NCBI GenBank assembly: GCA_963695085.1
Contig: CAVOFV010000005.1
Coordinates: 1 to 64,000 of the forward strand
Direction of reading: 5' to 3'
Length of the DNA: 64,000 nucleotides
Source: SG8-30 sp963695085
Lineage (GTDB): Bacteria; Pseudomonadota; Gammaproteobacteria; Steroidobacterales; Steroidobacteraceae
Shown: positions 1 to 9,863 of the stretch, piece after piece
Numbering within the stretch: the first letter of the stretch is position 1
Layout of the letters: the number at the start of each line of letters is the position of its first letter
Notes under the pieces: model-generated
What the model was told of the DNA's origin: nothing
The model's input: only the letters and a program-made list of their open reading frames with translations
The model's database searches: none
Program-made: the position numbers and the translations under genes

Positions 1-1
1 C

Positions 2-1669
2 AAGATGGACCGCGCCGGCGCCAACTTCCTGCGTTGCGTCGGGCAGATCGACACGCGCCTGAAGGGCAACCCGGTGCCGATCCAGCTGCCGATCGGCGCC
101 GAGGACAAGTTCACGGGAGTCGTCGACCTGATCCGCATGAAGCAGATCTGGTGGGACGACGAGACGCAGGGCACGAGATTCGAGTTCCGCGACATCCCGC
201 CGGACATGGTCGAGCTCTGCAACGAATGGCGCTCGAAGCTGGTCGAGGCCGCCGCCGAGGGCAGCGAGGAGCTGCTGCACAAGTACCTCGAGGAAGGCGA
301 TCTCAACCAGGCGGACATCCGCAAGGGCCTGCGCCAGCGCACGCTGCGCAACGAGATCTGCCTGGTGACCTGTGGCTCGGCCTTCAAGAACAAGGGCGTA
401 CAGGCGGTGCTGGACGCGGTGATCGATTTCATGCCGTCGCCGGTCGAGGTGCCCGACGTGCGCGGCCAGACCGAGGAAGGCGAACCGGCCTCGCGCAAGT
501 CGACCGACGATGCGCCGTTCTCCGCACTGGCCTTCAAGATCCTCAACGATCCCTTCGTCGGCAACCTGACTTTTTTCCGGGTCTATTCGGGGGTGCTCGC
601 CTCGGGCGACCACGTCTACGTGCCGAACAAGTCCAGGCGCGAGCGCGTGGGGCGCCTGCTGCAGATGCACGCCAGCGATCGCGAGGAGATCAAGGAAGTG
701 CGGGCCGGTGACATTGCCGCGGCGGTCGGCCTGAAGGACGTCACGACCGGCGACACCCTGTCCGACCCGGACAAGGTGATCGTGCTCGAAAAGATGGAAT
801 TTCCGGAACCGGTCATCTCGGTGGCCGTCGAGCCGAAGACCAAGGTGGACCAGGAGAAGATGGGCCTGGCGCTGCAGCGGCTGGCGAAGGAAGACCCTTC
901 CTTCCGCGTGCACACGGACCAGGAGTCGGGGCAGACCATCATCTCTGGCATGGGCGAGCTGCACCTCGAGATCATCGTCGACCGCATGAAACGCGAGTTC
1001 AAGGTCGAGGCAGGCGTCGGCAAGCCGCAGGTCGCCTACCGCGAGACGATTCGCGCCAGCGTCGAGCAGGAAGGCAAGTTCGTACGCCAGTCCGGTGGCC
1101 GCGGTCAGTACGGCCACGTCTGGCTGCGCATCGAGCCGCTCGCCGAGGGCAAGGGTTACGAGTTCGCCAACGAGATCGTCGGCGGCTCCATCCCGCGCGA
1201 GTACATCCCGGCGGTGGACAAGGGGATCAAGGAAGCGCTGCTGGGCGGCGTCATCGCCGGCTACCCGATCGTCGACGTCAAGGTGGCGGTCTACGACGGC
1301 TCGTACCACGACGTTGACTCGAACGAAATGGCCTTCAAGATCGCCGGCAGCATCGCGTTCAAGGAAGGCTTCCGCAAGGCGCGGCCGGTGTTGCTCGAGC
1401 CGATCATGAAGGTCGAGGTCGTGACGCCGGAGGAGTACTCGGGCGACGTGATCGGCGACCTCAACCGCAGGCGTGGCCACATCCTCGGCATGGAGGAAAG
1501 CCCGTCGGGCAAGGTCATCACCGCCGAAGTGCCGCTGGCCGAGATGTTCGGCTATGCGACCACGGTGCGTTCGATGAGCCAGGGCCGCGCCACGTTCACG
1601 ATGGAATTCGCCAAGTATCTGGAAGTGCCGAACAACGTCGCCGAGGCGGTGTTGAAGAAGGCCTCCTGA
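2..1669 (+). CDS. fusA: Elongation factor G (3' part)
   Basis: Translocation GTPase that moves tRNA and mRNA through the ribosome. The window opens inside the G domain, at the KMD of the NKxD guanine-specificity motif, so the P-loop and switch regions lie upstream and roughly 145 residues are missing. About 555 residues remain. They include the domain II stretch GNLTFFRVYSG, domain III with GMGELHLEIIVDRMKREF, and domain IV/V with GEYIP-like EYIPAVDKGIKEAL and MFGYATTVRS. The TGA stop is at 1667-1669 and tuf follows after 49 bp, the usual str-operon order. Identity is certain; only the 5' end is unseen. Confidence 0.97.
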   Translation, partial: KMDRAGANFLRCVGQIDTRLKGNPVPIQLPIGAEDKFTGVVDLIRMKQIWWDDETQGTRFEFRDIPPDMVELCNEWRSKLVEAAAEGSEELLHKYLEEGDLNQADIRKGLRQRTLRNEICLVTCGSAFKNKGVQAVLDAVIDFMPSPVEVPDVRGQTEEGEPASRKSTDDAPFSALAFKILNDPFVGNLTFFRVYSGVLASGDHVYVPNKSRRERVGRLLQMHASDREEIKEVRAGDIAAAVGLKDVTTGDTLSDPDKVIVLEKMEFPEPVISVAVEPKTKVDQEKMGLALQRLAKEDPSFRVHTDQESGQTIISGMGELHLEIIVDRMKREFKVEAGVGKPQVAYRETIRASVEQEGKFVRQSGGRGQYGHVWLRIEPLAEGKGYEFANEIVGGSIPREYIPAVDKGIKEALLGGVIAGYPIVDVKVAVYDGSYHDVDSNEMAFKIAGSIAFKEGFRKARPVLLEPIMKVEVVTPEEYSGDVIGDLNRRRGHILGMEESPSGKVITAEVPLAEMFGYATTVRSMSQGRATFTMEFAKYLEVPNNVAEAVLKKAS

Positions 1670-1718
1670 GCAATCGCACGGACCGATAACACAGCAAGCG
1701 CAAGACAGGGAATTCGCC

Positions 1719-2909
<1,191 letters not shown>

Positions 2910-2913
2910 CAAC

Positions 2914-3228
2914 ATGGCCACCAGTCAGAACATCCGCATCCGCCTGAAGGCTTTCGACCACCGGCTGATCGACAGTTCGGCCCGGGAAATCGTCGAGACC
3001 GCCAAGCGCACGGGCGCGACGGTGCGCGGTCCGGTGCCGCTGCCGACCAAGATGGAGAAATTCACCGTGCTGGTGTCACCACACGGCGACAAGGACGCAC
3101 GCGACCAGTACGAAATCCGCACCCACAAGCGGCTGATGGATATCGTCAACCCGACCGACAAGACGGTCGACGCGCTGATGCGGCTGGAGCTGCCGGCCGG
3201 CGTGGACGTGCAAATCAAGCTGAACTGA
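2914..3228 (+). CDS. rpsJ: 30S ribosomal protein S10
   Basis: Small-subunit protein of the 30S head; in transcription antitermination the same protein is NusE. It has 104 residues, close to the usual 103, and shows the typical IRIRLKAFDHRLID beginning and THKRLMDI segment. It starts four bases after the tuf stop, with a GGAG ribosome-binding site lying in the last codons of tuf, so it is translated from the tuf message. An unusually long 216 bp gap separates it from rplC. Confidence 0.98.
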   Translation: MATSQNIRIRLKAFDHRLIDSSAREIVETAKRTGATVRGPVPLPTKMEKFTVLVSPHGDKDARDQYEIRTHKRLMDIVNPTDKTVDALMRLELPAGVDVQIKLN

Positions 3229-3243
3229 GGCAGTTTTGGCGGC

Positions 3244-3271
3244 TTGCGCCGCCTGTTGGAGCCGTTATACT
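3244..3271 (+). promoter_or_regulatory. Candidate promoter before rplC
   Basis: TTGCGC (3244-3249), 16 bp, then TATACT (3266-3271). The -10 matches consensus at five of six positions; the -35 is weak. The -10 is flanked by a perfect inverted repeat, GAGCCG (3259-3264) and CGGCTC (3275-3280). The -35 overlaps the loop of a small hairpin, GGCGGC-TTGC-GCCGCC (3238-3253). It would give rplC and later genes their own transcript with a leader of roughly 170 bases. Inference only. Confidence 0.3.
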
Positions 3272-3444
3272 AGGCGGCTCGCTTTGGCTCCCGGCGGGTA
3301 TCCGGCAAATGGCCGCGATACCGCGATTTTTGGGGGCTGCGGGTACCGGGGGGTCGTGGACGGGCGGTTGGCCTGTCGGGCTCCGGGGATGTAGTGGCAG
3401 CGTCGGCCAATCGAAGCCGGCGCGGTGCAACGAGGACAAAGGTC

Positions 3445-4125
3445 ATGACCATTGGTTTGGTCGGCCGCAAGTGCGGCATGACTAGGATTTTCACCGACGA
3501 CGGTGAGTCCTTGCCGGCGACGGTCATCGAGGCGCTGCCGAACCGTGTCGTGCAGGTCAAGAATGCGGATCGCGACGGCTACCGGGCGATCCAGGTCACC
3601 GTAGGTTCGCGTCGTCCGTCCCGGGTCACGAAACCGGCGGCGGGCCATTTCGCGCGCCACGGCGTCGAACCCGGCGCCACCACCCTGGAATTCCGCCTGG
3701 CGGATGGCGAGGCGGCCGAGCTGCAGGCGGGCGCCGAGCTGAAGGTGGACCTGTTTGCGGTCGGGCAGGACGTGGACGTGAGCGGTACGACAATCGGCAA
3801 GGGCTTTGCGGGCGTGATGAAGCGCCACGGCTTTGCCGGCGGCCCGGCCAGCCACGGCGCGTCGGTGGTCCACCGGGCGCCCGGCTCGATCGGCCAGCGC
3901 CAGACGCCGGGCCGCGTGTTCAAGGGCAAGCGCATGGCCGGCCACATGGGCGTGCAGCGCCGCACCGACGAGAACCTGCGGGTGCTGGCCGTGGACGTCG
4001 AGCGGAACCTGCTGGTGGTGAGCGGCTCCGTGCCGGGCGCCGAGGGCGGTTCCGTCGTCGTGCGTCCGTCGGTGAAGATGGCGGCCCGGGCGCGACGCAA
4101 GTACGTCGCACCGACCAAGAAGTGA
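3445..4125 (+). CDS. rplC: 50S ribosomal protein L3
   Basis: Early-assembling large-subunit protein near the peptidyl-transferase centre. The chosen ATG gives 226 residues beginning MTIGLVGRKCGMTRIF; an in-frame ATG at 3394 would add 17 residues with no resemblance to L3. A GAGGACAAAGG region lies just upstream. The conserved loop VMKRHGFAGGPASHG carries the usual L3 signature, including the region methylated by PrmB in other bacteria. It ends 15 bp before rplD. Confidence 0.96.
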   Translation: MTIGLVGRKCGMTRIFTDDGESLPATVIEALPNRVVQVKNADRDGYRAIQVTVGSRRPSRVTKPAAGHFARHGVEPGATTLEFRLADGEAAELQAGAELKVDLFAVGQDVDVSGTTIGKGFAGVMKRHGFAGGPASHGASVVHRAPGSIGQRQTPGRVFKGKRMAGHMGVQRRTDENLRVLAVDVERNLLVVSGSVPGAEGGSVVVRPSVKMAARARRKYVAPTKK

Positions 4126-4140
4126 TCCGAGGCGCACGCG

Positions 4141-4755
4141 ATGAAGCTGAAGCTGGTTAACGGCGGAGCCAAGGGCTCCGAAATTGAAGTCAGTGACGCG
4201 ACGTTCGGCCGTGAATTCAACGAGCCGCTCGTGCACCAGGTGCTGACTGCCTACATGGCTGCCGGCCGGGCCGGCACCAAGGCGCAGAAGACGCGGGCCG
4301 AGGTGCGTGGTGGCGGCAAGAAGCCGTGGCGCCAGAAGGGCACGGGCAGCGCGCGCGCCGGCTCCATCCGCGGCCCCATCTGGGTGGGCGGCGGCCGGGC
4401 CTTTGCGGCCAAGCCGCGCAGTTACGAGCAGAAGGTCAACCGCAAGATGTACCGCGGCGCCATCCGTTCGATGCTGTCAGAGCTGGCCCGCCAGGACCGC
4501 CTGGTGGTGACCGCCGACCTCGAGCTCGAGGCGCCGAAGACGCGGATGCTGGCCGTCATGCTGAAGCAGCTGGGCCTGGACAACGTGCTGATCGTGGTCG
4601 AGGCCTACGACGAGAAACTGTTCCTGGCGTCGCGCAACCTGCCGGCCGTGAACGTGCTGGCGGTGGCCAGCCTGGACCCGGTCAGCCTCGCGCGCCACGA
4701 CAAGGTGCTGGCCACCGTCGGCGCGCTCAAGATGCTCGAGGAGCGCCTGGCATGA
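4141..4755 (+). CDS. rplD: 50S ribosomal protein L4
   Basis: Exit-tunnel protein of the large subunit, 204 residues. In E. coli L4 also represses the S10 operon through its leader. The extended loop is recognisable from TRAEVRGGGKKPWRQKGTG. The TGA stop overlaps the ATG of rplW (ATGA), which points to translational coupling. Whether L4 autoregulates here is unknown; the rpsJ-rplC gap is the obvious place for a leader. Confidence 0.97.
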   Translation: MKLKLVNGGAKGSEIEVSDATFGREFNEPLVHQVLTAYMAAGRAGTKAQKTRAEVRGGGKKPWRQKGTGSARAGSIRGPIWVGGGRAFAAKPRSYEQKVNRKMYRGAIRSMLSELARQDRLVVTADLELEAPKTRMLAVMLKQLGLDNVLIVVEAYDEKLFLASRNLPAVNVLAVASLDPVSLARHDKVLATVGALKMLEERLA

Positions 4756-5075
4756 ACACGGAACCCCGCCGCATCTCGAAGGAGCGACTGATCAACGTAC
4801 TGATCGCGCCGCACGTCTCTGAAAAGAGCTCGCGGCTCGCCGAGCAGGCCGGGCAGTACGTGTTCCGCGTGCGCACCGACGCGACCAAGCCGGAGATCAA
4901 GGCGGCCGTCGAGTTCATGTTCGACGTCAAGGTGAGTTCGGTGCAGGTGGCGAACCAGCTGGGCAAGCGCAAGCGCTTCGGCCGGCTCGAGGGTCGCCGT
5001 TCCGACTGGAAGAAGGCCTTCGTGCGGCTGCAGTCGGGCCAGGTCATCGAACTGGGCGGCGTGGAAGCCCCGTAA
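4752..5075 (+). CDS. rplW: 50S ribosomal protein L23
   Basis: Large-subunit protein at the tunnel exit and docking site for trigger factor and SRP. The ATG at 4752 overlaps the rplD stop and gives 107 residues; the longer upstream open frame is a shadow of rplD. Recognisable segments are LINVLIAPHVSEKS and IKAAVEFMFDVKVSSV. It is slightly longer than the roughly 100-residue E. coli protein owing to a short N-terminal extension. Confidence 0.95.
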   Translation: MNTEPRRISKERLINVLIAPHVSEKSSRLAEQAGQYVFRVRTDATKPEIKAAVEFMFDVKVSSVQVANQLGKRKRFGRLEGRRSDWKKAFVRLQSGQVIELGGVEAP

Positions 5076-5106
5076 CGGGCGCCGCACGAGTACGGAAGGC
5101 ATTGCA

Positions 5107-5931
5107 ATGGCACTGAAGAAACTCAAGCCGACATCGCCGGGAACGCGCTTTCAGCTGCGCCCCGACAAGTCGCACCTGCACAAGGGCAAGCCGGTGCGCG
5201 CGCTGGTCGGGCCGCTCAAGTCGACCGGCGGCCGCAACACGTCGGGCCGGCTGACCACGCGCCACAAGGGCGGCGGCCACAAGCAGAAGTATCGGATCGT
5301 GGACTTTCGCCGCGACAAGGACGGCGTGCCCGGCAAGGTCGAGCGGCTGGAGTACGATCCGAACCGTTCGGCCTACCTGGCGCTGATCCTGTACCGCGAC
5401 GGCGAGCGGCGCTACATCCTGGCGCCGAAGGGCCTGCAGGAAGGCGACGAGGTGCAGTCCGGCACGGAATCGCCGATCCGGCCCGGCAACGCCATGGCGT
5501 TGCGCAACATGCCGCTGGGTTCGGTCGTGCATGCCATCGAGCTGAAGCCCGGCAAGGGCGCGCAGCTGGCGCGGGCCGCGGGAACCTCGGCGCAGTACAC
5601 GGGGCGCGAGGGCGGTTACGCCATCATGCGGCTGAAGTCGGGCGAGATGCGCCGCATCAGCGGCGAGTGCCGCGCCACGCTCGGCGCGGTCGGCAATGAC
5701 GAGCACAACCTGCGGTCCTTCGGCAAGGCCGGCGCCAAGCGCTGGCTGGGCATCCGGCCTACGGTCCGCGGCGTCGTCATGAATCCCGTCGACCATCCGC
5801 ACGGCGGTGGCGAGGGTCGCGCCGGACAGGGCAACCCGCACCCGGTGTCGCCGTGGGGCTGGCATACCAAGGGCAAGAAGACGCGCAAGAACAAGCGCAC
5901 CGACGCATTCATCGTGCGTCGTCGCAAGTAA
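5107..5931 (+). CDS. rplB: 50S ribosomal protein L2
   Basis: Primary 23S rRNA-binding protein essential for peptidyl-transferase centre assembly. It has 274 residues, as expected. The C-terminal block with RPTVRGVVMNPVDHPHGGGEG contains the conserved histidine-rich loop. It is followed by rpsS after 15 bp, in the standard S10-operon order. Confidence 0.98.
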   Translation: MALKKLKPTSPGTRFQLRPDKSHLHKGKPVRALVGPLKSTGGRNTSGRLTTRHKGGGHKQKYRIVDFRRDKDGVPGKVERLEYDPNRSAYLALILYRDGERRYILAPKGLQEGDEVQSGTESPIRPGNAMALRNMPLGSVVHAIELKPGKGAQLARAAGTSAQYTGREGGYAIMRLKSGEMRRISGECRATLGAVGNDEHNLRSFGKAGAKRWLGIRPTVRGVVMNPVDHPHGGGEGRAGQGNPHPVSPWGWHTKGKKTRKNKRTDAFIVRRRK

Positions 5932-5946
5932 GGAGCCGAGCAGATC

Positions 5947-6225
5947 ATGGGACGTTCGCTGCGCAAGGGTCCGTACGTCGACCTGCACCTCGCCAAGAAG
6001 GTGCAGGAGGCGCGTGACAAGAACGACCGCCGCCCGATCAAGACCTGGTCGCGGCGCTCCATGGTGCTGCCCGACATGGTCGGGCTGACGATCGCCGTGC
6101 ACAACGGCCGCCAGCATGTGCCGGTGCTCGTGACCGAGAACATGGTCGGCCACAAGCTGGGCGAGTTCTCGCCGACGCGCACCTTCCGGGCGCACTCGGG
6201 CAACAAGAAGGCGGTCACGGAGTAA
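5947..6225 (+). CDS. rpsS: 30S ribosomal protein S19
   Basis: Small-subunit head protein that forms a complex with S13. It has 92 residues, beginning MGRSLRKGPYVD, with the typical NGRQHVPV and GEFSPTR segments. An AAGGAG sequence starting at 5930 is the probable ribosome-binding site. It ends four bases before rplV. Confidence 0.98.
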   Translation: MGRSLRKGPYVDLHLAKKVQEARDKNDRRPIKTWSRRSMVLPDMVGLTIAVHNGRQHVPVLVTENMVGHKLGEFSPTRTFRAHSGNKKAVTE

Positions 6226-6229
6226 GGCC

Positions 6230-6571
6230 ATGCAGGTATCCGCCAAATTGCGCCACGCGCGTATTTCTCCGCAGAAGTGCCGCCTCGTCGCGGACATGGT
6301 GCGCGGCCAGCCGGTCGGACAGGCCATGCACCTGCTGGCGTTCACGCCCAAGAAGGGCGCGAAGCTGGTCCTCAAGGTGCTGGAGTCGGCGATCGCCAAC
6401 GCCGAGCACAACCTCGGCGCCGACATCGACGAACTGAGGGTGTCGCGCATCCTGGTCGACACCGCACCGGTGCTGAAGCGCCTGCACGCCCGCGCCAAGG
6501 GGCGCGGCAGTCGGATCGTCAAGCGCCTGAGCCACATTACCGTGACCGTCGCCGACGGCGCGGCCGGCTGA
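6230..6571 (+). CDS. rplV: 50S ribosomal protein L22
   Basis: Tunnel-lining protein whose beta-hairpin contacts the nascent chain; changes in that loop give macrolide resistance in other species. It has 113 residues. The hairpin region RLHARAKGRGSRI and the opening AKLRHARISPQKCRLVADM are clear. The start lies directly after rpsS with GGAG overlapping the rpsS stop region. Confidence 0.97.
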   Translation: MQVSAKLRHARISPQKCRLVADMVRGQPVGQAMHLLAFTPKKGAKLVLKVLESAIANAEHNLGADIDELRVSRILVDTAPVLKRLHARAKGRGSRIVKRLSHITVTVADGAAG

Positions 6572-6608
6572 CGGCCGACCAGCAGAGAGTCAAGGAACGG
6601 AGCAGCGC

Positions 6609-7322
6609 ATGGGTCAGAAAGTCAATCCCACCGGCATTCGTCTCGGCATCGTGCGCGACTGGACGTCGCGCTGGTACGCGGACACGAAGAATTTTCCGGC
6701 CCACCTGCACACGGACTGGCTGGTCCGCGAGTTCCTGAAGAAGAAGCTGGCGGACGCGTCGATCAGCCGCATCGCCATCGAGCGCGCTGCGCGCAAGGCC
6801 AACATCACGATCCACACGGCCCGCCCGGGCATGGTGATCGGCAAGAAGGGCGAGGACATCGAGAAGCTGCGCTTCGAGGCCGCCGACCTGATGCAGATGC
6901 CGGTCGCCAACGTGCGCATCAACATTGCCGAGATCCGCAAGCCCGAGCTGGATGCCCACCTGGTCGCCGAAGGCGTGGCGCAGCAGATCGAGAAACGCGT
7001 GATGTTCCGGCGCGCCATGAAGCGCGCCGTCATGAACACGATGCGCAGCGGCGCGCTGGGCGTGAAGGTGCGGGTGGCCGGGCGCCTGAACGGCGCCGAG
7101 ATTTCGCGCTCCGAGTGGACGCGCGAGGGGCGGATCCCGCTGCACACGTTTCGCGCCGACATCGACTACGGCACGGCCGAGGCGCGCACGACATACGGGG
7201 TGATCGGCATCAAGGTCTGGGTGTTCAAGGGCGAAGTCTTCAAGCAGGAAGCGCCTGAGGCGGTCGCCGAGGACGTGCCGGTCGACGCCCAGAAGGCGTC
7301 GGCCGAGCCGGCCGCCGGTTGA
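6609..7322 (+). CDS. rpsC: 30S ribosomal protein S3
   Basis: Protein at the mRNA entry channel of the 30S subunit. It has 237 residues beginning MGQKVNPTGIRLGI. A KH domain is visible around GMVIGKKGEDIEKLR. The C-terminus carries a short acidic and alanine-rich tail after the conserved GVIGIKVWVFKGE. The upstream AAGGAACGGAGCAGC supplies the ribosome-binding site. Confidence 0.98.
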   Translation: MGQKVNPTGIRLGIVRDWTSRWYADTKNFPAHLHTDWLVREFLKKKLADASISRIAIERAARKANITIHTARPGMVIGKKGEDIEKLRFEAADLMQMPVANVRINIAEIRKPELDAHLVAEGVAQQIEKRVMFRRAMKRAVMNTMRSGALGVKVRVAGRLNGAEISRSEWTREGRIPLHTFRADIDYGTAEARTTYGVIGIKVWVFKGEVFKQEAPEAVAEDVPVDAQKASAEPAAG

Positions 7323-7339
7323 GCGGGAGGGACTGAACC

Positions 7340-7753
7340 ATGATGCAACCCAAGCGTACGAAGTACCGCAAGCAGCACAAGGGCAATCTGTCCGGGATCG
7401 CCATTCGTGGCAGCACGGTTGCGTTCGGCGAATATGGGCTGAAGGCCACCGGCCGCGCCCGCATGACGGCACGCGAGCTCGAGGCGGCGCGCCGCGCCAT
7501 GACCCGTTACGTCAAGCGCGGCGGCAAGATCTGGATCCGCGTGTTTCCGGACGTGCCGATCACGCAGAAGCCGCTCGAGGTGCGCATGGGCAGCGGCAAG
7601 GGCAACGTCGAGTACTGGGTGGTGCGCGTGACGCCCGGCCGGATGTTGTTCGAAATCGAGGGCGTGACCGAGGAGATCGCGCGCGAGGCGTTCCGGCTGG
7701 CCGCCTCAAAACTGTCCGTCTCCACCACATTCGCAAAGCGGCAGGTGCGCTGA
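7340..7753 (+). CDS. rplP: 50S ribosomal protein L16
   Basis: Large-subunit protein contacting A-site tRNA, 137 residues. It begins MMQPKRTKYRKQHKGN; the doubled Met leaves a choice of start one codon apart. The conserved RAMTRYVKRGGKIWIRVFP and MGSGKGN segments are present. The final base of its TGA stop is the first base of the rpmC ATG. Confidence 0.97.
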   Translation: MMQPKRTKYRKQHKGNLSGIAIRGSTVAFGEYGLKATGRARMTARELEAARRAMTRYVKRGGKIWIRVFPDVPITQKPLEVRMGSGKGNVEYWVVRVTPGRMLFEIEGVTEEIAREAFRLAASKLSVSTTFAKRQVR

Positions 7754-7968
7754 TGAGCACGAAAGACCTGCGCAAGAAGACCGAAGCCGAGCTCAAGGAC
7801 GAGTTGCTCAAGCTGCGCCGCGAGCAGTTCAACCTGCGCATGGCCGCCGCCGCGGGTCAGCCGGCCCGGCCGGATCAATACGGCAAGGTCCGCAAGAACG
7901 TGGCACGCGTCAAGACGGTTCTCAACGAGCTGGGTCGCGCCAAGGGCGGCGGGAGTGAGGCGAAATGA
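7753..7968 (+). CDS. rpmC: 50S ribosomal protein L29
   Basis: Small helical-hairpin protein near the tunnel exit. It has 71 residues with the conserved LKDELLKLRREQFNLRM core. It overlaps rplP by one base and rpsQ by four bases (ATGA), so all three are probably coupled in translation. Confidence 0.96.
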   Translation: MSTKDLRKKTEAELKDELLKLRREQFNLRMAAAAGQPARPDQYGKVRKNVARVKTVLNELGRAKGGGSEAK

Positions 7969-8252
7969 CCGATATTCAGGAGTCCGTGCAGCAGGCCGGG
8001 ACGGCCGCGCGCACGCTGACCGGCAAGGTCGTCAGCAACAAGATGGACAAGACCATCTCGGTCGAGATCGAGCGTGTCATCAAGCACCCGACCTACGGCA
8101 AGTACATGCGGCGCCGCAGCCGGCTGCTGGCACACGACGAGAACAACGAATGCAACGAGGGCGACACCGTGTCGATCAAGCAGTGCCGTCCGCTGTCGCG
8201 CCGCAAGGCATGGTCCCTGGTGCGCGTCGTCGAACGCGCCCCGGTCGCCTGA
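7965..8252 (+). CDS. rpsQ: 30S ribosomal protein S17
   Basis: Primary 16S rRNA-binding OB-fold protein, 95 residues. The family core VVSNKMDKTISVEIER is clear. About ten extra residues precede the core compared with E. coli; the ATG that overlaps the rpmC stop is kept because no better in-frame start precedes the core. Confidence 0.95.
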   Translation: MTDIQESVQQAGTAARTLTGKVVSNKMDKTISVEIERVIKHPTYGKYMRRRSRLLAHDENNECNEGDTVSIKQCRPLSRRKAWSLVRVVERAPVA

Positions 8253-8273
8253 TCTTGTGGGGAGGTTGAGCCG

Positions 8274-8642
8274 ATGATCCAGCAACGTACCAGGCTGCAG
8301 GCCGCCGACAACTCGGGCGCCCGCGAGCTGATGTGCATCAAGGTGCTCGGCGGCTCGCGCCGTCGCTATGCGGGCGTCGGCGACGTGATCAAGGTCAGCG
8401 TCAAGGACGCGATCCCGCGCGGCAAGGTCAAGAAGGGCGAAGTCTACGACGCCGTCGTGGTGCGCACCCGCAAGGGCGTGCGCCGGCCGGACGGGTCGCT
8501 GATCCGCTTCGACGGCAACGCGGCGGTGCTGCTGACCCCGAAGCTGGAGCCGATCGGTACCCGCATCTTCGGGCCGGTGACCCGTGAGCTGCGCAGCGTG
8601 CAGTTCATGAAGATCATCTCGCTGGCACCGGAAGTGCTGTGA
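8274..8642 (+). CDS. rplN: 50S ribosomal protein L14
   Basis: Large-subunit protein at the subunit interface and the binding partner of the silencing factor RsfS, which is also encoded here at 42680. It has 122 residues, starting MIQQRTRLQAADNSGARE, with the signature RKGVRRPDGSLIRFDGNAAV. In E. coli this gene opens the spc operon; here it is only 21 bp from rpsQ, with no clear promoter between. Confidence 0.98.
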   Translation: MIQQRTRLQAADNSGARELMCIKVLGGSRRRYAGVGDVIKVSVKDAIPRGKVKKGEVYDAVVVRTRKGVRRPDGSLIRFDGNAAVLLTPKLEPIGTRIFGPVTRELRSVQFMKIISLAPEVL

Positions 8643-8658
8643 GGGCAGAGGGAAGGCG

Positions 8659-8976
8659 ATGAACAGGATTCGCAAGGGCGACACGGTCGTCATCACGTCG
8701 GGCCGCGAAAAGGGCCGTACCGGCACCATCATCAAGGTGCTGGAGGGGGACCGCGTGGTCGTCGAGAACGTGAACATGGTCAAGAAGCACCAGAAGCCCA
8801 ACCCCGCACGGGGTGTGGCCGGTGCCATCGTGCAGCGCGAGGCGCCGATCCGCGCCAGCAACGTCGCGCTGTGGAACCCGGCGACCAAGAAGGCCGACCG
8901 CGTGGGCTTCCGTAGTCTGGAGGACGGGCGCAAGGTCCGCTATTTCAAGTCCAACGGCGAAGTCGTGGACGCTTGA
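8659..8976 (+). CDS. rplX: 50S ribosomal protein L24
   Basis: Assembly-initiating KOW-domain protein, 105 residues. The KOW motif is around RKGDTVVITSGREKGRTG. The stop at 8974-8976 precedes the selected rplE ATG by 17 bases. Confidence 0.97.
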   Translation: MNRIRKGDTVVITSGREKGRTGTIIKVLEGDRVVVENVNMVKKHQKPNPARGVAGAIVQREAPIRASNVALWNPATKKADRVGFRSLEDGRKVRYFKSNGEVVDA

Positions 8977-8993
8977 GCGTGGAGACCGCAGAG

Positions 8994-9542
8994 ATGGCTT
9001 ACGAAGCCAGGCTGAAAAAGCACTATCGCGACGTCGTGATGCCCAGGCTGAAGACCGACCTGGGACTGCAGAACGACCTGCAGGTGCCGCGCATCACCAA
9101 GATCACGGTCAACATGGGCGTGGGCGAGGCCGTGGCCGACAAGAAGGTCATGGACGCGGCCTGCGGCGACCTGGCGCGGATCACCGGACAGAAGCCGCTG
9201 GTGCGCATGTCCCGCAAGTCGGTGGCGACCTTCAAGCTGCGCGAGGGCTTGCCGGTCGGCTGCAAGGTGACGCTGCGCGGCGCGCGCATGTACGACTTCC
9301 TCGACCGGCTGATCAACATCGCGATGCCGCGCATCCGTGACTTCCGGGGCGCGAACCTCAAGTCATTCGACGGCCGCGGCAACTACAGCCTGGGCGTCAA
9401 GGAACAGATCATTTTCCCCGAGATCGCCTACGACCAGATCGATCAGCTGCGCGGGATGGACATCACCATCTCGACCAGTGCGGGCAACGACGCCGGCGGA
9501 CGCGCGTTGCTCGAGGCGTTCAATTTTCCGTTCAGGAAGTGA
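8994..9542 (+). CDS. rplE: 50S ribosomal protein L5
   Basis: 5S rRNA-binding protein of the central protuberance. The ATG at 8994 gives 182 residues starting MAYEARLKKHYRDVV, which matches the usual L5 N-terminus. A TTG at 8973 would extend it by seven residues into rplX and is less likely, because GGAG near 8980 is well placed for 8994. KITVNMGVGEA and RDFRGANLKSFDGRGNY are the diagnostic segments. Confidence 0.95.
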   Translation: MAYEARLKKHYRDVVMPRLKTDLGLQNDLQVPRITKITVNMGVGEAVADKKVMDAACGDLARITGQKPLVRMSRKSVATFKLREGLPVGCKVTLRGARMYDFLDRLINIAMPRIRDFRGANLKSFDGRGNYSLGVKEQIIFPEIAYDQIDQLRGMDITISTSAGNDAGGRALLEAFNFPFRK

Positions 9543-9545
9543 CCG

Positions 9546-9851
9546 ATGGCCAAGACCAGCATGATCGAACGCGACAAGCGCCGTGCCAAGATCGTGAAGA
9601 AGTACGCGGCGAAACGCGCCAAGCTCAAGGAGCAGGTGCGCGACCCGAAGGCGTCCCAGGAGGACCGCATGGCGGCCGTCGAGGCGCTGCAGAAGCTGCC
9701 ACGGGATTCGAGCCCGACGCGCATGCGCAGTCGCTGCGCGATTACCGGCCGGCCGCGCGGCACCTACCGCAAGTTCGGGCTTGGCCGCAACAAGCTGCGC
9801 GAGGCAACGATGCGCGGCGATGTGCCGGGTCTCCGCAAGTCGAGCTGGTGA
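9546..9851 (+). CDS. rpsN: 30S ribosomal protein S14
   Basis: 30S head protein, 101 residues, the long zinc-independent form: the CxxC zinc motif of the short form is absent. RCAITGRPRGTYRKFGLGR is the family signature. It starts three bases after the rplE stop. Confidence 0.97.
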   Translation: MAKTSMIERDKRRAKIVKKYAAKRAKLKEQVRDPKASQEDRMAAVEALQKLPRDSSPTRMRSRCAITGRPRGTYRKFGLGRNKLREATMRGDVPGLRKSSW

Positions 9852-9863
9852 GGAAGCACGCAC

